Positions 55,350 through 64,000 of a DNA stretch of 64,000 nucleotides are shown here, piece by piece. Origin of the DNA: Chloranthus sessilifolius (lineage: Eukaryota; Streptophyta; Magnoliopsida; Chloranthales; Chloranthaceae); assembly GCA_021018995.1 (NCBI GenBank), contig CM037595.1, positions 92,888,491-92,952,490 of the forward strand, given 5' to 3'. The translations under genes and the position numbers were made by a program. Under the pieces are notes generated by a model. It saw only the letters and a list, made by a program, of their open reading frames with translations, did no database searches and was not told the origin of the DNA. Each line of letters opens with the position of its first letter. Position 1 is the stretch's first letter.

Positions 55350-56331
55350 TAGGGATGTAAGTTCAGTGTATCGAACCGAAACTGATTTTTTCGGTTTTCA
55401 GTTTGATCCACTCCACACTTAAACAAAACCGAAACCCATCAGTGTCAGTTTCAGTGTACCAAATTGTCCAAGTGCCCAAACTGATACCGAAACGAAACCG
55501 AAAATATCGGTTCACGTTGGCATCCAGTTTGGTTCGATTCGGTCATTGAAAAGAAAAAAAAAAACACCAAAGGAAAAAAAAAACCGAAGGCATACCTTTT
55601 TTCTGCAACTATTTCTTCTTTTTTGATAACTTGGGTATCCGGGCATCGTAGAGCACCCGCCTAATCCCAGGGGCACATGCGCACCCCAAATTCAGCACAT
55701 GCCGGATCAGCACAGAATATAATTCCCTAGGGTGGCCTCATGGGGGGAGGGGATTAACTATTTCTTCTTCTTCTCTCGATGTGTCTCTTGATATCACTCT
55801 CTTTCTCTTTCTCTCTCTCTCTCAGTAAGACTCTCTCCTCCCTTGTCTCTCGAAATACGAGTCCAAATAGAATCTATCAGTATTATACTTATTAAGGTAT
55901 CAGTTTAAAAAACCCAAAATTTTGGGTTTTTAAAATTCATAACTTCTTGCTTTATAACAAAGGAGCTTCTTAAAAGTTACGGGCTTATATTTTTACACCA
56001 TGATTTTATAATTACAAACAAAATCTCGCTTTGGACCTAAGAAGCTAAAGCCTCTTCCCCTTTTTTAATATTTTAACTTTTTGAAAACTTAAAAATCAAT
56101 TGACAGAACATTGGTAGCTGCTAGTATTAAGGGGGTCAGTTTACTCACTCTGCCCAATCGAATCAATCGGTTTGAGTCCAGTTTGGGGCCTAAAAGAAGG
56201 TCGGTTTACTCACCCTACCCAATCGATTTTTGATTTTCCAGAAACCAAACCAAATTGGATTTGGCTCGATTCATTTTTTCAGTTTTCGATCCAATTCAAT
56301 ATCGGTGTTTGGTTTAGGGTTTTCATCCCTT
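55350..56331. mobile_element. hAT-like foldback element, copy 3, with nested SINE-like insertion
   Basis: It starts TAGGGATGTAAGTTCAG and ends GTTTTCATCCCTT. The flanks are ATCCAACC on both sides (55342-55349 and 56332-56339), a perfect 8-bp duplication. The outer parts are CCGAAAC/GTTTCGG-rich and inverse to each other. Its length (982 bp) is explained by inserted sequence, including the SINE-like piece at 55612-55752, a CT-rich stretch and AT-rich DNA. Confidence 0.9.
55612..55752 (-). mobile_element. SINE-like element, copy 2
   Basis: On the - strand it has TGTGCTGAATTTGGGGTGC, GCATGTGCCCCTGGGATTAG and CCCGGATACCCAAGTTATC, and ends in an A-rich tail (the T run near 55608-55625). It is related to 28190-28340. 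It lies inside the hAT-like element. Confidence 0.6.
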
Positions 56332-56527
56332 ATCCAACCTAAGGCAGACTTTCTACAAAAAGTTTATATCTCCCCAAACCCAAGGCTATCCCACCATAAT
56401 TGTAGCTTTTGATAGAAATTATAGATATAAAAGGCAATGTTGAGGCTTGGGCATCTTGACAAATTAGTTCTTTTACTTTATTTCATAGATTCCCTAATCA
56501 TAATGGATTTGTTGGTTTATTTTATTT

Positions 56528-57010
56528 TTAGATACCCTTGGCATTGGTCTCCTTGGTTACGATAAAATCTGCTTATTTGGATTTTATCCATCAACAAATA
56601 AATATAAAGTGGTTCAACTTTTGTATCAGAAAGTGGATTGGTTGACTCTCACTTTTTACTTTGGGTTCCAAGTCATGGAGGCCTATTGGGGACATCTCTT
56701 ATCCAATTGCACAAGGTAACAATTATGTTTGTGTAAATGGATCTATATATTGTTTTATTAACAATGACCTTAAAGCACCCAATGAACATATTGTATTCTT
56801 TGACCTTGGAGATGAAATATTTAGTGATTCAGCTTCCAAATGGTAAGGAGGATCTCCATAGGGCCGATTTAGTGGAGCTCCAAGGCACCCTTTGTTTGTG
56901 CGACAAGTTGTTCGAGGGCCGAATAGATTTATGGTTTTTAAGGGATCATGCAATTCATGATTTTGTTTACTTGAATTATCTTATTGTTGTTGGACATCTA
57001 ATTCCTGGCG
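56528..57010 (+). pseudogene. F-box protein pseudogene (F-box-associated domain only)
   Basis: The + strand reads GIGLLGYDKICLFGFYPSTNKYKVVQ, then after a one-base shift TLGSKSWRPIGDISYPIAQG, VCVNGSIYCF and HIVFFDLGDEIFS. After a second shift it gives VIQLPNG, LVELQGTLCLCD and IDLWFLRDHAIHDFV. This is the residue order of the F-box-associated (FBA type 1) domain, the substrate-binding part of SCF adaptor proteins. The N-terminal F-box is not found; the left flank is the end of a hAT-like element. Two frameshifts make it non-functional. Confidence 0.75.
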
Positions 57011-57329
57011 ATGACCACAAACCGCTGTCATCCTTTTACTTTGAGGATCATAGTAAACAAATCCAAATCAAAATCTCGGTTTTGGCTTCGATTTTGTTCA
57101 TGACCCGAACTGTAAATTGGTCAAAATTTCGATAAATTTCAGTAAATTTCGGATTTTTTTTGAAAATATGCTCCGAACTTTGCCGAACTTTATTTTGTTA
57201 GTTTTTTTTAAATCTTTAACATCATTAGAACACATATTTACCCACTTGCATTTTAGAAGGGTGTCGATATTTGCAATTGAATATTAATGGAAACTTAGGA
57301 TTTACACCATAAGAGTTGTTGACTAGATT

Positions 57330-57960
57330 GAATCCAACTTTGGAGATAATGTTTTGTCCCAATCAATCACACAATGGATCTTGAGCTCATGCAAAATATA
57401 TCAGACGGTCAGATTTTGATTCCACATTGAATAAATATCAAAACTGACCCGAGAACCCTTCTCATGATACACCCATGATCAGGGTCACTTTAGGGATGTA
57501 TGCCATATGGAATCAAGATCTGACCGTCTGCTAGTTGGGATATGATCTCAAGATCTACTGCATGAAATATTGGGTACCTCTATATATATGGGTACCTCTA
57601 TTACCACTCACACAATCTCTAAAAGTGCCCATATGTGTAACCCCTTTAAATCCATTGATTGCTTCGAAACAGATGATGGAGATTATGTTTCACCCTGATC
57701 TTCCACACAATGGATCTTGAGATCATGCCGCACTTGTTACGGTCAATTTTTTATTCCACATGTCACAAAATCTCCAAAAAATTTCCTTTGAATCCTATGA
57801 CACACATCAAGCTCAAACATGATTTTAAGGCCATTTTTGGGAAATATATGACATTTGAAATAAAAACTAACCGTCTTGCAACATGATCTCAAGATCAATT
57901 GTGTGGAAGATTAGGATGAAATAAGATCTCCATCATTTGATCTGAAGCAATCATTATTAT
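57330..57960. mobile_element. two adjacent foldbacks of the dispersed family
   Basis: 57360-57580 has ATGGATCTTGAGCTCATG, CAGACGGTCAGATTTTGATTCC and their inverses GGAATCAAGATCTGACCGTC and ATGATCTCAAGATC. 57605-57960 has ACACAATCTCTAAAAGTGCC, CTTCCACACAATGGATCTTG and their inverses around TCAAGATCAATTGTGTGGAA. The repeated GGGTACCTCTAT at 57575-57600 marks the junction. Confidence 0.72.
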
Positions 57961-57964
57961 AAAT

Positions 57965-58320
57965 CACACTTTAACAATTTAAAATAAAAAATGAGTTTTT
58001 AATGGTGTAAAATCATTTAAACACCATTTAACAAATCATAAGTGTGTGCCACGTGGCATAATGATAAACCACACTTTAATTGTGTGAAATAAAAAATAAC
58101 ATTTTAATGATGTGAGATCATTAAAACACCATCTAATCGATCATTGATTGAAGGCTGGGGCAGTGAATGTGAACCATCCGATTGAAGAATTTTAATATCA
58201 GCCCACAGTTCAGATGGTTTAAATATCTTTAAAAAATAATTTTGATGGTTTAGATAATCTACATCGTAAACCCTTATAGTCTAAGATTATTTAAACACTA
58301 TTCTGGTGTGTATGTGACTG
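57965..58320. mobile_element. relative of the 20785-21205 element
   Basis: It has AATGGTGTAAAATCATTTAA, CACCATTTAACA, TGTGCCACGTGGCATAATGAT and GAACCATCCGATTGAAGAA, as at 20785-21205. It seems to contain two left ends. Confidence 0.65.
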
Positions 58321-58329
58321 GCACGAGAG

Positions 58330-58560
58330 TCACTCACATACTCTTGCATATAAATTGGGGCAACAGCTAGCATATAACAGGCAAAGAAAAAAAACACAAG
58401 GAAGATGCAGCCATTCGGTGTTTCTAAAAGGCAGCCATTCTAGCGTTTGTAAAAGGCGAAAAAAACAGAAGAAGCAGAGGAAGAAAGAAAGGGGAAGAAG
58501 ACGAAGAAAGAAAGGGGAAGATGCATTTCCAGCCGCTAGGTAAGTCATTCAACTATTTTT
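58330..58560 (+). other. promoter-like stretch, weak
   Basis: TGCATATAAATTGGGG (58347-58362) looks like a TATA box. A purine-rich stretch with several ATGs follows and ends at CCGCTAG|GTAAGTC, a good donor-type sequence. No protein is recognisable, so this is only a note. Confidence 0.2.
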
Positions 58561-58619
58561 TTTTTCCTTCTTCTTCCCTTTTTGTTCCTCCATGGGTTTT
58601 AAACCCTTAAAAATATTTC

Positions 58620-58800
58620 AAAACGCCTTAGAGAACGCATACCAGAAATTTCCGGCCGGTAATTTCATTTCAAATTATCGGCCGGTAATTTCAAATTCCA
58701 AATTATCGGCCGATAATGTGGAATTTTGGGATGGGGGGCGGTTTTTTTCATTTTTTTGATTCACAACCGAGACGTCTCGGCTGAAAATTTGAAATTTCGG
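58620..58800. repeat. CGGCCGGTAATT/ATCGGCCGATAAT-rich stretch
   Basis: Repeated CCGGCCGGTAATTTCA and TTATCGGCCG words resemble the interior of the foldback at 54804-55050. The ends were not resolved. Confidence 0.5.
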
Positions 58801-58803
58801 TCG

Positions 58804-58846
58804 AAAAAGTAGTGTCGACAAGTCCGACTTGTCGACACTACTTTTT
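58804..58846. repeat. perfect hairpin, 20-bp arms, 3-nt loop
   Basis: The arm 58804-58823 (core GTAGTGTCGACAAGT) is the exact reverse complement of 58827-58846, with loop CCG. It is followed by a T run. Confidence 0.95.
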
Positions 58847-59067
58847 TTTTTTTTTCTAATGAAGTCCTCTTCATGGCTAATTCGTTTTGTCTATGCATTT
58901 CAATGATATCATCGTATTAGGGCAATGGTCTTAGAACCCTTGGATGGAAGGTAATCTTCCTTCTAGTTTTAGAACCCACCCTTGGATCGAAAGTAATCTT
59001 CCTTTTCATATAACCACTTTTATAACTCGATCTGAAAGGTAGGTAATCTTGACTTCACATACTATAG

Positions 59068-59388
59068 GCCCGTTTGGTGAATACAAGCATTCTTCCAAAA
59101 TCCTGTATTTGCTTTCATAATAGAATCCTGTATTATACGCTTTACGGGATTTCTATAATATCATTTGTTTAATAGTATTTTAGAGCTGTAAAATGGATAA
59201 TACAAGATTTTCACTCCTCATATTTAAAAACCAAAGGATGAATTATGGGTGAAATCAGCCCGAGAAATAATACAGTGATAAGAATCCCGTATTATAGGTG
59301 AAATCAGAGATTTTTTTTTTTTCGTATTCTAACACCAATCATTATCCTATATTTTAGGCAAAAACCAAGTTACCCAATGGACCCTAAC
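59068..59388. mobile_element. possible hAT/Tourist-like miniature element
   Basis: The left end GGCCCGTTTGGTGAATAC is roughly the inverse of the right end GTTACCCAATGGACCC. The interior has repeated CCTGTATTATA and TATAATACAGG-type words. The target duplication is not clear. Confidence 0.5.
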
Positions 59389-59389
59389 G

Positions 59390-60030
59390 TATTGTTGTTA
59401 TTCACATTTTCAAAGTTCGTAATTACTTGCATGTCAAAAGTTACTTTTCAATGATTTAAAGGGCCTTAACATTTGAAAAGTTTTTAATTATTTAAATGGT
59501 CCTTTCCACATATATCAAGGGTTTAAAATCTATGAATTTAACTATTAAATTCCAAGAGAACTTTTCAAAGATTTTAATAATTGTCAAACTATATTATCAC
59601 ACTTTTTTTTTCTTTTTGCAAATGTCAGGATCCCTACAATGTATGAATTTGGTTACAAAATATTCTTAGAAAGCCATTTTCAATACTTTTTTGGGGCTTG
59701 ACATTTTTAGAGATCTCAATATTTTCATAATCAACCCTTTTCCACAAATATCAAATCCCCAAAATCCATGGTTCAAAACCACATATTCAATGTTCTCTAA
59801 GTATATAGATTTAGCCACAAAATTTTCTTAAATTTTTTTTCATGGATTTTAGAGATGCTTATCATAGATAATTTACTTCCTTTTTTTAGATGTCATATTT
59901 CCAATATTTATAATTATAAAGTATATGTTTATATATTTGCAATATTTATGAATTTAGTATGACCCTTTGTCAAAGTAATAAGGGAGGGCTTTGGATAAAA
60001 AAACCATTTTCCATATTGTTTTCCAAAGAC
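59390..60030. other. AT-rich stretch, nothing recognised
   Basis: No open frame, repeat border or coding signal was found. Confidence 0.5.
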
Positions 60031-60032
60031 AT

Positions 60033-60650
60033 TATAGCATATTTGACAACTCTTTTCTAAAAAGCATTTTTAAGTGCAAAAATGTTCGATGAAAAAATGT
60101 TTTTCACCCCCCAGCGTGACCAACTCTAGCTGAAAAATGGTGTTGTATTGAGAAGCTACCCCGTGTTACTTCTCACACGAGAATTTTTAGTGTGGAAGAG
60201 AACATTTTGTGAAATAAAATTTGAGAACCAGCATGTGACACATGAAAAGTGCATTCAGAAAGGGTTGCTAAATAGGGTTCAGGTGTTTTTGAGGTTTAAC
60301 ACCATTATTTCAATTTCTAATGACACTTCGCCTAGATTTTGGGCCTATAAATGGCTCAAACCTTCATTGTAGCCCATTACGACATGCTTACCCAATATGG
60401 CAATACTTTTTTGAAAAGCACTTTTGTTTGTTTGTCGGGCTTTCCGTAAAAAACCCCATTGGCACATGAAGCCTTAAGAGGTGCACAACGAATTGCCATG
60501 CTTCGTGTAAATGTATATATGAGAAGTAGAGTGGGCCACTTCTCTCAAAACACCATTTTCAACAATATAAGATAATGTCACAACAAATGTAGTTAATTTT
60601 TTTTCTCTAAATAGTATTTTTCAGAAAAGCGTTGCCAAACATGACCCAAT
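60033..60650. mobile_element. possible miniature element with TTTGRCAACKC ends
   Basis: The left end GCATATTTGACAACTCTTTT is roughly the inverse of the right end AAAAGCGTTGCCAAACATGAC. The end type is like the element at 37203-37465. An extra copy of the end-like word near 60390-60425 suggests nesting. Confidence 0.5.
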
Positions 60651-60654
60651 GAAA

Positions 60655-61440
60655 CAAGAGGAATCAATTTCCAAAGGAAATCATTTCTCGAACAGCCTAA
60701 TAAATAAAAAAAATCAACCCCGAAGTTGACTTCATTTCTTGAAGTTTCAATGCTACCAAAAGACCTTAATTAGGCGATGATTTTAAACAAATCCAATTGG
60801 ATTTCATTTCTTGAAGTTTCAATGCTATCAAAAATTAAGAGACCCTAAGTGATAATTTTACCCAAATCCAAATGGAAATTGTAATCACGCTCCATTCTCC
60901 ATACAAGCATCGCAACCGTAGTGACGGAATTCTACCACTTTTTTAAAAAGTCGTGAATAATTTACGATTATTTGAAAAAATAAATAATTTTATAATTGTT
61001 CGCGATTTTCTAAAAAAATATATTTTTAAGAATTATTCATGAATTAAAAAAAAATTCCTTTATTTTTCTGAATTTCTTTATTTTTCAATTTTTAAAATAT
61101 ATATTTATATTTTTCATTGATATATTTTTATAGTTTTTTTTGTATTCATCCTAATTTTGAACTTTTTCCCCGATTTTGATGAAGTTTGCTGGATTTTTCC
61201 GGATATTTTCCAAGACGATTTATTTCCGAACTCCGACTTGTTTTCTATGATCCCAACCACCACCATCCACGGCCACCAATTACCTCGTCATAATTCTTCT
61301 TCCTCTAGTACTTATCACGGGTGCCACCATACAGGACCGGCCCTAGGGGTTGTCAAGTGGGACGGCAAACATAGGCCCTTGACCTGCTTAGGCCATTGGC
61401 CTACATGTAAGTTAAAAAAAAATTATATTACCGATAAAAC
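60655..61440. other. non-coding stretch
   Basis: AATCCAAWTGGA and TTTCTTGAAGTTTCAATGCTA words are duplicated around 60735-60830. The 96-codon open frame at 61157-61447 is Ser/His-rich in part, runs into repeat sequence and matches no domain that I know. Confidence 0.45.
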
Positions 61441-61444
61441 GATA

Positions 61445-62045
61445 TGAAGATCTGATTGTCTGATAAGTGAACCATGATCTGGAGATCTATTGTTTGGAAG
61501 ATTAGGATGACAAACTATCACCATCGTTTGATTCACGACTGTCAACGATTTTAATGGTGGAAATGTGTGTTTTTCTTCACAGAAAAATGAGTGTAAATAA
61601 CGTCACCCTAAGAGCTATTCCCACTTATTTTCGGACTAATTTATGGAGAGATTTTAAATACACTAATGTAGGATGTATGAGCTCTAGTAAAATTAATTTC
61701 AATGAGAACCTCATACACGGTACAGTTTGAAGTTAGAACCTATGCGCAAGGAACCACCAATTCAACCACCTGAGTAGTTTACTAAAAATACGTATAGAAG
61801 TAAAACCTTTAATTCATATAAAATTTTTAAGAATTAACATAATGTCATGCATTCTAGAAAGGGTAACGTTATTTGTACCCGTTTTTCTTATGAAGAACAC
61901 ACATTTTCACTATAAAAAATCGTTGATTACCTTAGATTAGACTGTGGATATCATTTTTCGTCCCAATCTTCCACACAACAGATCTTGAGATCATGGCGCA
62001 CCTATCAAATGGTCAAATCTTTATTCCATGTGGCACACATCCCTG
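61445..62045. mobile_element. 600-bp foldback of the dispersed family
   Basis: The left arm (61445-61605: GATCTGATTGTCTGATAAG, GAGATCTATTGTTTGGAAG, GTGTTTTTCTTCAC, AATAACGTCACCC) is the inverse of the right arm (61865-62040: GGGTAACGTTATTTG, ATGAAGAACACAC, CTTCCACACAACAGATCTTG, CAAATGGTCAAATCTTTATT). The 260-bp loop is unrelated AT-rich DNA. It is the best example of the complete structure of the family. Confidence 0.82.
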
Positions 62046-62059
62046 ACCCAACCCTGAGA

Positions 62060-62880
62060 GCGCTATTACAAAATTTTGTTATTGATATAAATGATCCCAT
62101 TTCGGAATCTTGACATAGGCCACCGAAACCTCAGTGAGGATGAGGAAACTTGAGCGCTAAATCCTCTTAAAATCGACGAAGCCAAAGCCAGATCTTTGAT
62201 ATAATATTATAAGATTGATAATATTTTTTGAGAGGCTTTTGATAAATTCGAAGACAATATTTATGGAGAAACTGGTAGAATCAGAGCCTCGAATTCCATG
62301 ATCGTACGTTGCTACGATTGGAAAAAATGAGAATTTCTATAAAAGATAAGCATAAAAATCTACCTTTTATTGCTGCATCCTCTTTTTTTTATGTTGAATC
62401 TCCTGATCTGTAGCAGAAGCTTTTGTATATAGGGATTGTGATGTTAATGTGATAATGTGACAATTTCTGAAGTGATCTTTGTTTGATTCTGCATTAGGAA
62501 GCCAGATGATGCTTTTTGATATGACTCTTTAATTATGGGCTCCTTTATCAATCAAAAGGGATTATTTGAAGGGGAAATAAAATATAGTCTGGTTTGATTT
62601 TTAGAGACTTACAAAAAAAGAAAATAGTCTGGTTAAATTAACTCTGGAACATGCTAAAATGATATAATAAATCAAATTGAAGAAGCAGAAGTTGCTTTGT
62701 ATTCTAGGCATTCAATATAGTTGGAACTTGAAAGTGTGGGTAGGACATTGCCAAGTTGAGGTCAACCCGCCCTCCTCAACTTCACCTAGCATACCGGTGA
62801 ATGCTTTAAAAAACGCTGCTCTAATGTAGTTCGTGGGTCTGTATCTTCAAATATAATAAGACGTCACAAGTATATCCCAT
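62060..62880. other. stretch without a recognised feature
   Basis: I see only short open frames and no repeat ends. Confidence 0.5.
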
Positions 62881-62881
62881 T

Positions 62882-63775
62882 CTGCCAGGTGCTGCCTACC
62901 ATCATATGGATTTGGGTATTAGGAGGAGTTCGGTTCTTTGGGTTGCATCAGGGATGCAAGTTCGGTATACTGAACCAATCGAGCTGAACCGAACCTGAAC
63001 TGAAACCCATTCGGGTTCGGTTCGGTCTGTTTTTTTTTTCCTGAAACCAAAACTGAAACCGATTTGGATCGGTTCGGTTCAGTATAGATAAAATACCTAC
63101 TTTTTTTGGTTTTTTCGATTTTTTTCGGTTGATTCAACCTACCCCCTCGGTTTTCGGTTTCAAGCCACCGAAACCGAACCGAATTGGGGTTCGGTTTGGT
63201 TCGATTTGTGTCAGATTTCTGTGCGGTTCGGTCCGGTTCAGGACCCTTGGTTTTCTGTTCGACTTCAGTGTTCGGTTCAAAACTTTCACCCCTAGTTGTA
63301 TGTATATATCCATTTTTGTGTATTGATTTTTTTTCTTTTTTGGGCTTCCATCTCATATTTAGCCCCCCTTTTGTCGGTACCCAATTTAAGATATGTCAGA
63401 ATCATTCTGATGACTTTCAGTTTATAAATATGTGCATAATTTCTTTGCAGATCAATTCCTTGCACATTTTGTTTAGGGTCCAGACTTTCGTGATCTCTTT
63501 GATCGATGAAACAGCATAATTTAAAATTCATGCCAATACCAAGTTGCACCTGACCCAATAAGTAGTGGTAGCTGGAATGGATCTCGGATTCAAGTAGAAT
63601 ACCATAAAAAAGAGACTATATAGGTGGCTAGGATTCTTTTTTAACGAGATTTTAGAACATGTGTGGGGTACATTATAGGACTCTTATATGGAGGACATAT
63701 TTTAAGCAGACAAAGTTCAGGCGGCTGATGTGGCGGGACACAATTGGCTGCAAGTGTGGTGGGGCTCAATTAATG
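62882..63775. repeat. dispersed direct repeat, copy 2, with hAT-like insertion
   Basis: It aligns with 39161-39697 on both sides of an insertion at about 62949-63294. It ends at GGGGCTCAATTAATG, exactly where copy 1 also stops matching. Copia sequence begins there on this side. Confidence 0.88.
62949..63294. mobile_element. hAT-like foldback element, copy 4
   Basis: It starts CAGGGATGCAAGTTCGGTAT and ends AACTTTCACCCCTA. The flanks GTTGCAT and GTTGTAT are similar. The interior is CGAACCGAAC/GGTTCGGTTC-rich. Comparison with the uninterrupted copy at 39161-39697 supports an insertion here. Confidence 0.78.
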
Positions 63776-64000
63776 ATTAAGTCCAAGCAATGCTGGAACT
63801 TAATCCCAGAGACACTACAAAAAATAAGACTATTAGTGGCCGATAAAACTGCAGTTATTAACAAAAAAACTTGTTGTTTCAATAGCGACAGGACTAGTAG
63901 TGACAACTTTTTTGTTAATAGCGGCAATTTTTAGTGCCACAAATAGTCTTATATTTTGTAGTGTGACTACTACTTTAGTCAACGTACTTACAAAATTATC
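63776..64000 (-). pseudogene. copia RNase H C-terminal relic, split by a CACTA element
   Basis: On the - strand the end of the window reads NFVSTLTKVVV and, after the CACTA element, IKFQHCLDL. This matches the end of the copia RNase H relic at 42955-43060 (NLVGLLTKVV, IKFQH). It continues beyond the window. Confidence 0.75.
63813..63963. mobile_element. CACTA miniature element, copy 5
   Basis: It starts CACTACAAAAAATAAGACTA and ends AGTCTTATATTTTGTAGTG. The flanks are AGA and TGA (two of three bases). The interior has AATAGCGACAGGACTAG and TTAATAGCGGCAATTTT words. The copia frame resumes across it. Confidence 0.88.

Noticed and set aside
61157..61447. 96-codon open frame with DEVCWIFPDIFQDD
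   Set aside because: It has no domain and no promoter or splice context, and it runs into repeat DNA. I do not call it a gene.
62919..63519. long Pro/Asn/Thr-rich frames on both strands
   Set aside because: They are translations of the CCGAACCGAA motif of the hAT-like foldback.

Overview
The window is nuclear DNA of a flowering plant: spliced genes with GT/AG introns, a plant-specific RING-H2 (ATL) gene, an AT-rich intergenic background with long (TA)n tracts, and plant-type L1 LINEs, Ty1/copia, CACTA, FAR1-type Mutator-like, hAT-like and tRNA-derived SINE sequences. The species cannot be told from the sequence. The window is gene-poor and is mainly a layered transposon landscape.

Two host genes are well supported, both on the + strand. 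At 2904-7526 lie the last six exons of a Rab geranylgeranyltransferase beta subunit (205 codons, all junction phases consistent, zinc-ligand motifs present). The earlier exons are not visible and should lie left of the window. At 33329-33847 is an intron-less ATL-type RING-H2 ubiquitin ligase of 172 residues in a GC-richer island with a TATA box. A decayed F-box protein (F-box-associated domain only, frameshifted) is at 56528-57010, and 46550-47020 may be the start of another gene.

Layout. 1-2690: an L1-type LINE fragment split by a solo LTR (1047-2620, 5-bp target duplication). 2.9-7.5 kb: the RabGGTase gene. 7.9-11.4 kb: small inverted-repeat elements, a SINE and TA tracts. About 11.8-20.1 kb: a decayed Mutator-like unit with a FAR1-type transposase (- strand) and a DUF1985/Ulp1-like protease gene (+ strand), the latter split by a second solo LTR of the same family as the first but in the opposite orientation. 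Clusters built around GAAGCG/CGCTTC occur along this unit. 20.1-32 kb: (TA)n-bearing elements, CACTA miniature elements, foldbacks and a 1.4-kb long-TIR element with a 9-bp target duplication. 33-34 kb: the ATL gene. 35-40 kb: nested miniature elements and a second L1 fragment. 40-46.4 kb: a third solo LTR (5-bp duplication CAACA), and a copia pol pseudogene on the - strand split by a 1.9-kb non-autonomous LTR retrotransposon that keeps both LTRs, the primer-binding site and the polypurine tract. 47.7-49.7 kb: a 5'-truncated L1 element with an intact YADD box. 50-64 kb: foldback elements, a SINE, hAT-like foldbacks with 8-bp duplications, the F-box relic and a second copia relic.

Many calls of insertion rest on matching target duplications read directly from the flanks, and in four cases on a coding frame that resumes across the insertion. 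Nothing in the window looks bacterial, viral or CRISPR-like. The most unusual material is: three LTRs carrying different short palindromes in array form, two of them in the same LTR family; foldback elements whose interiors consist of palindromic simple motifs; and the GAAGCG clusters of the Ulp1/FAR1 element.
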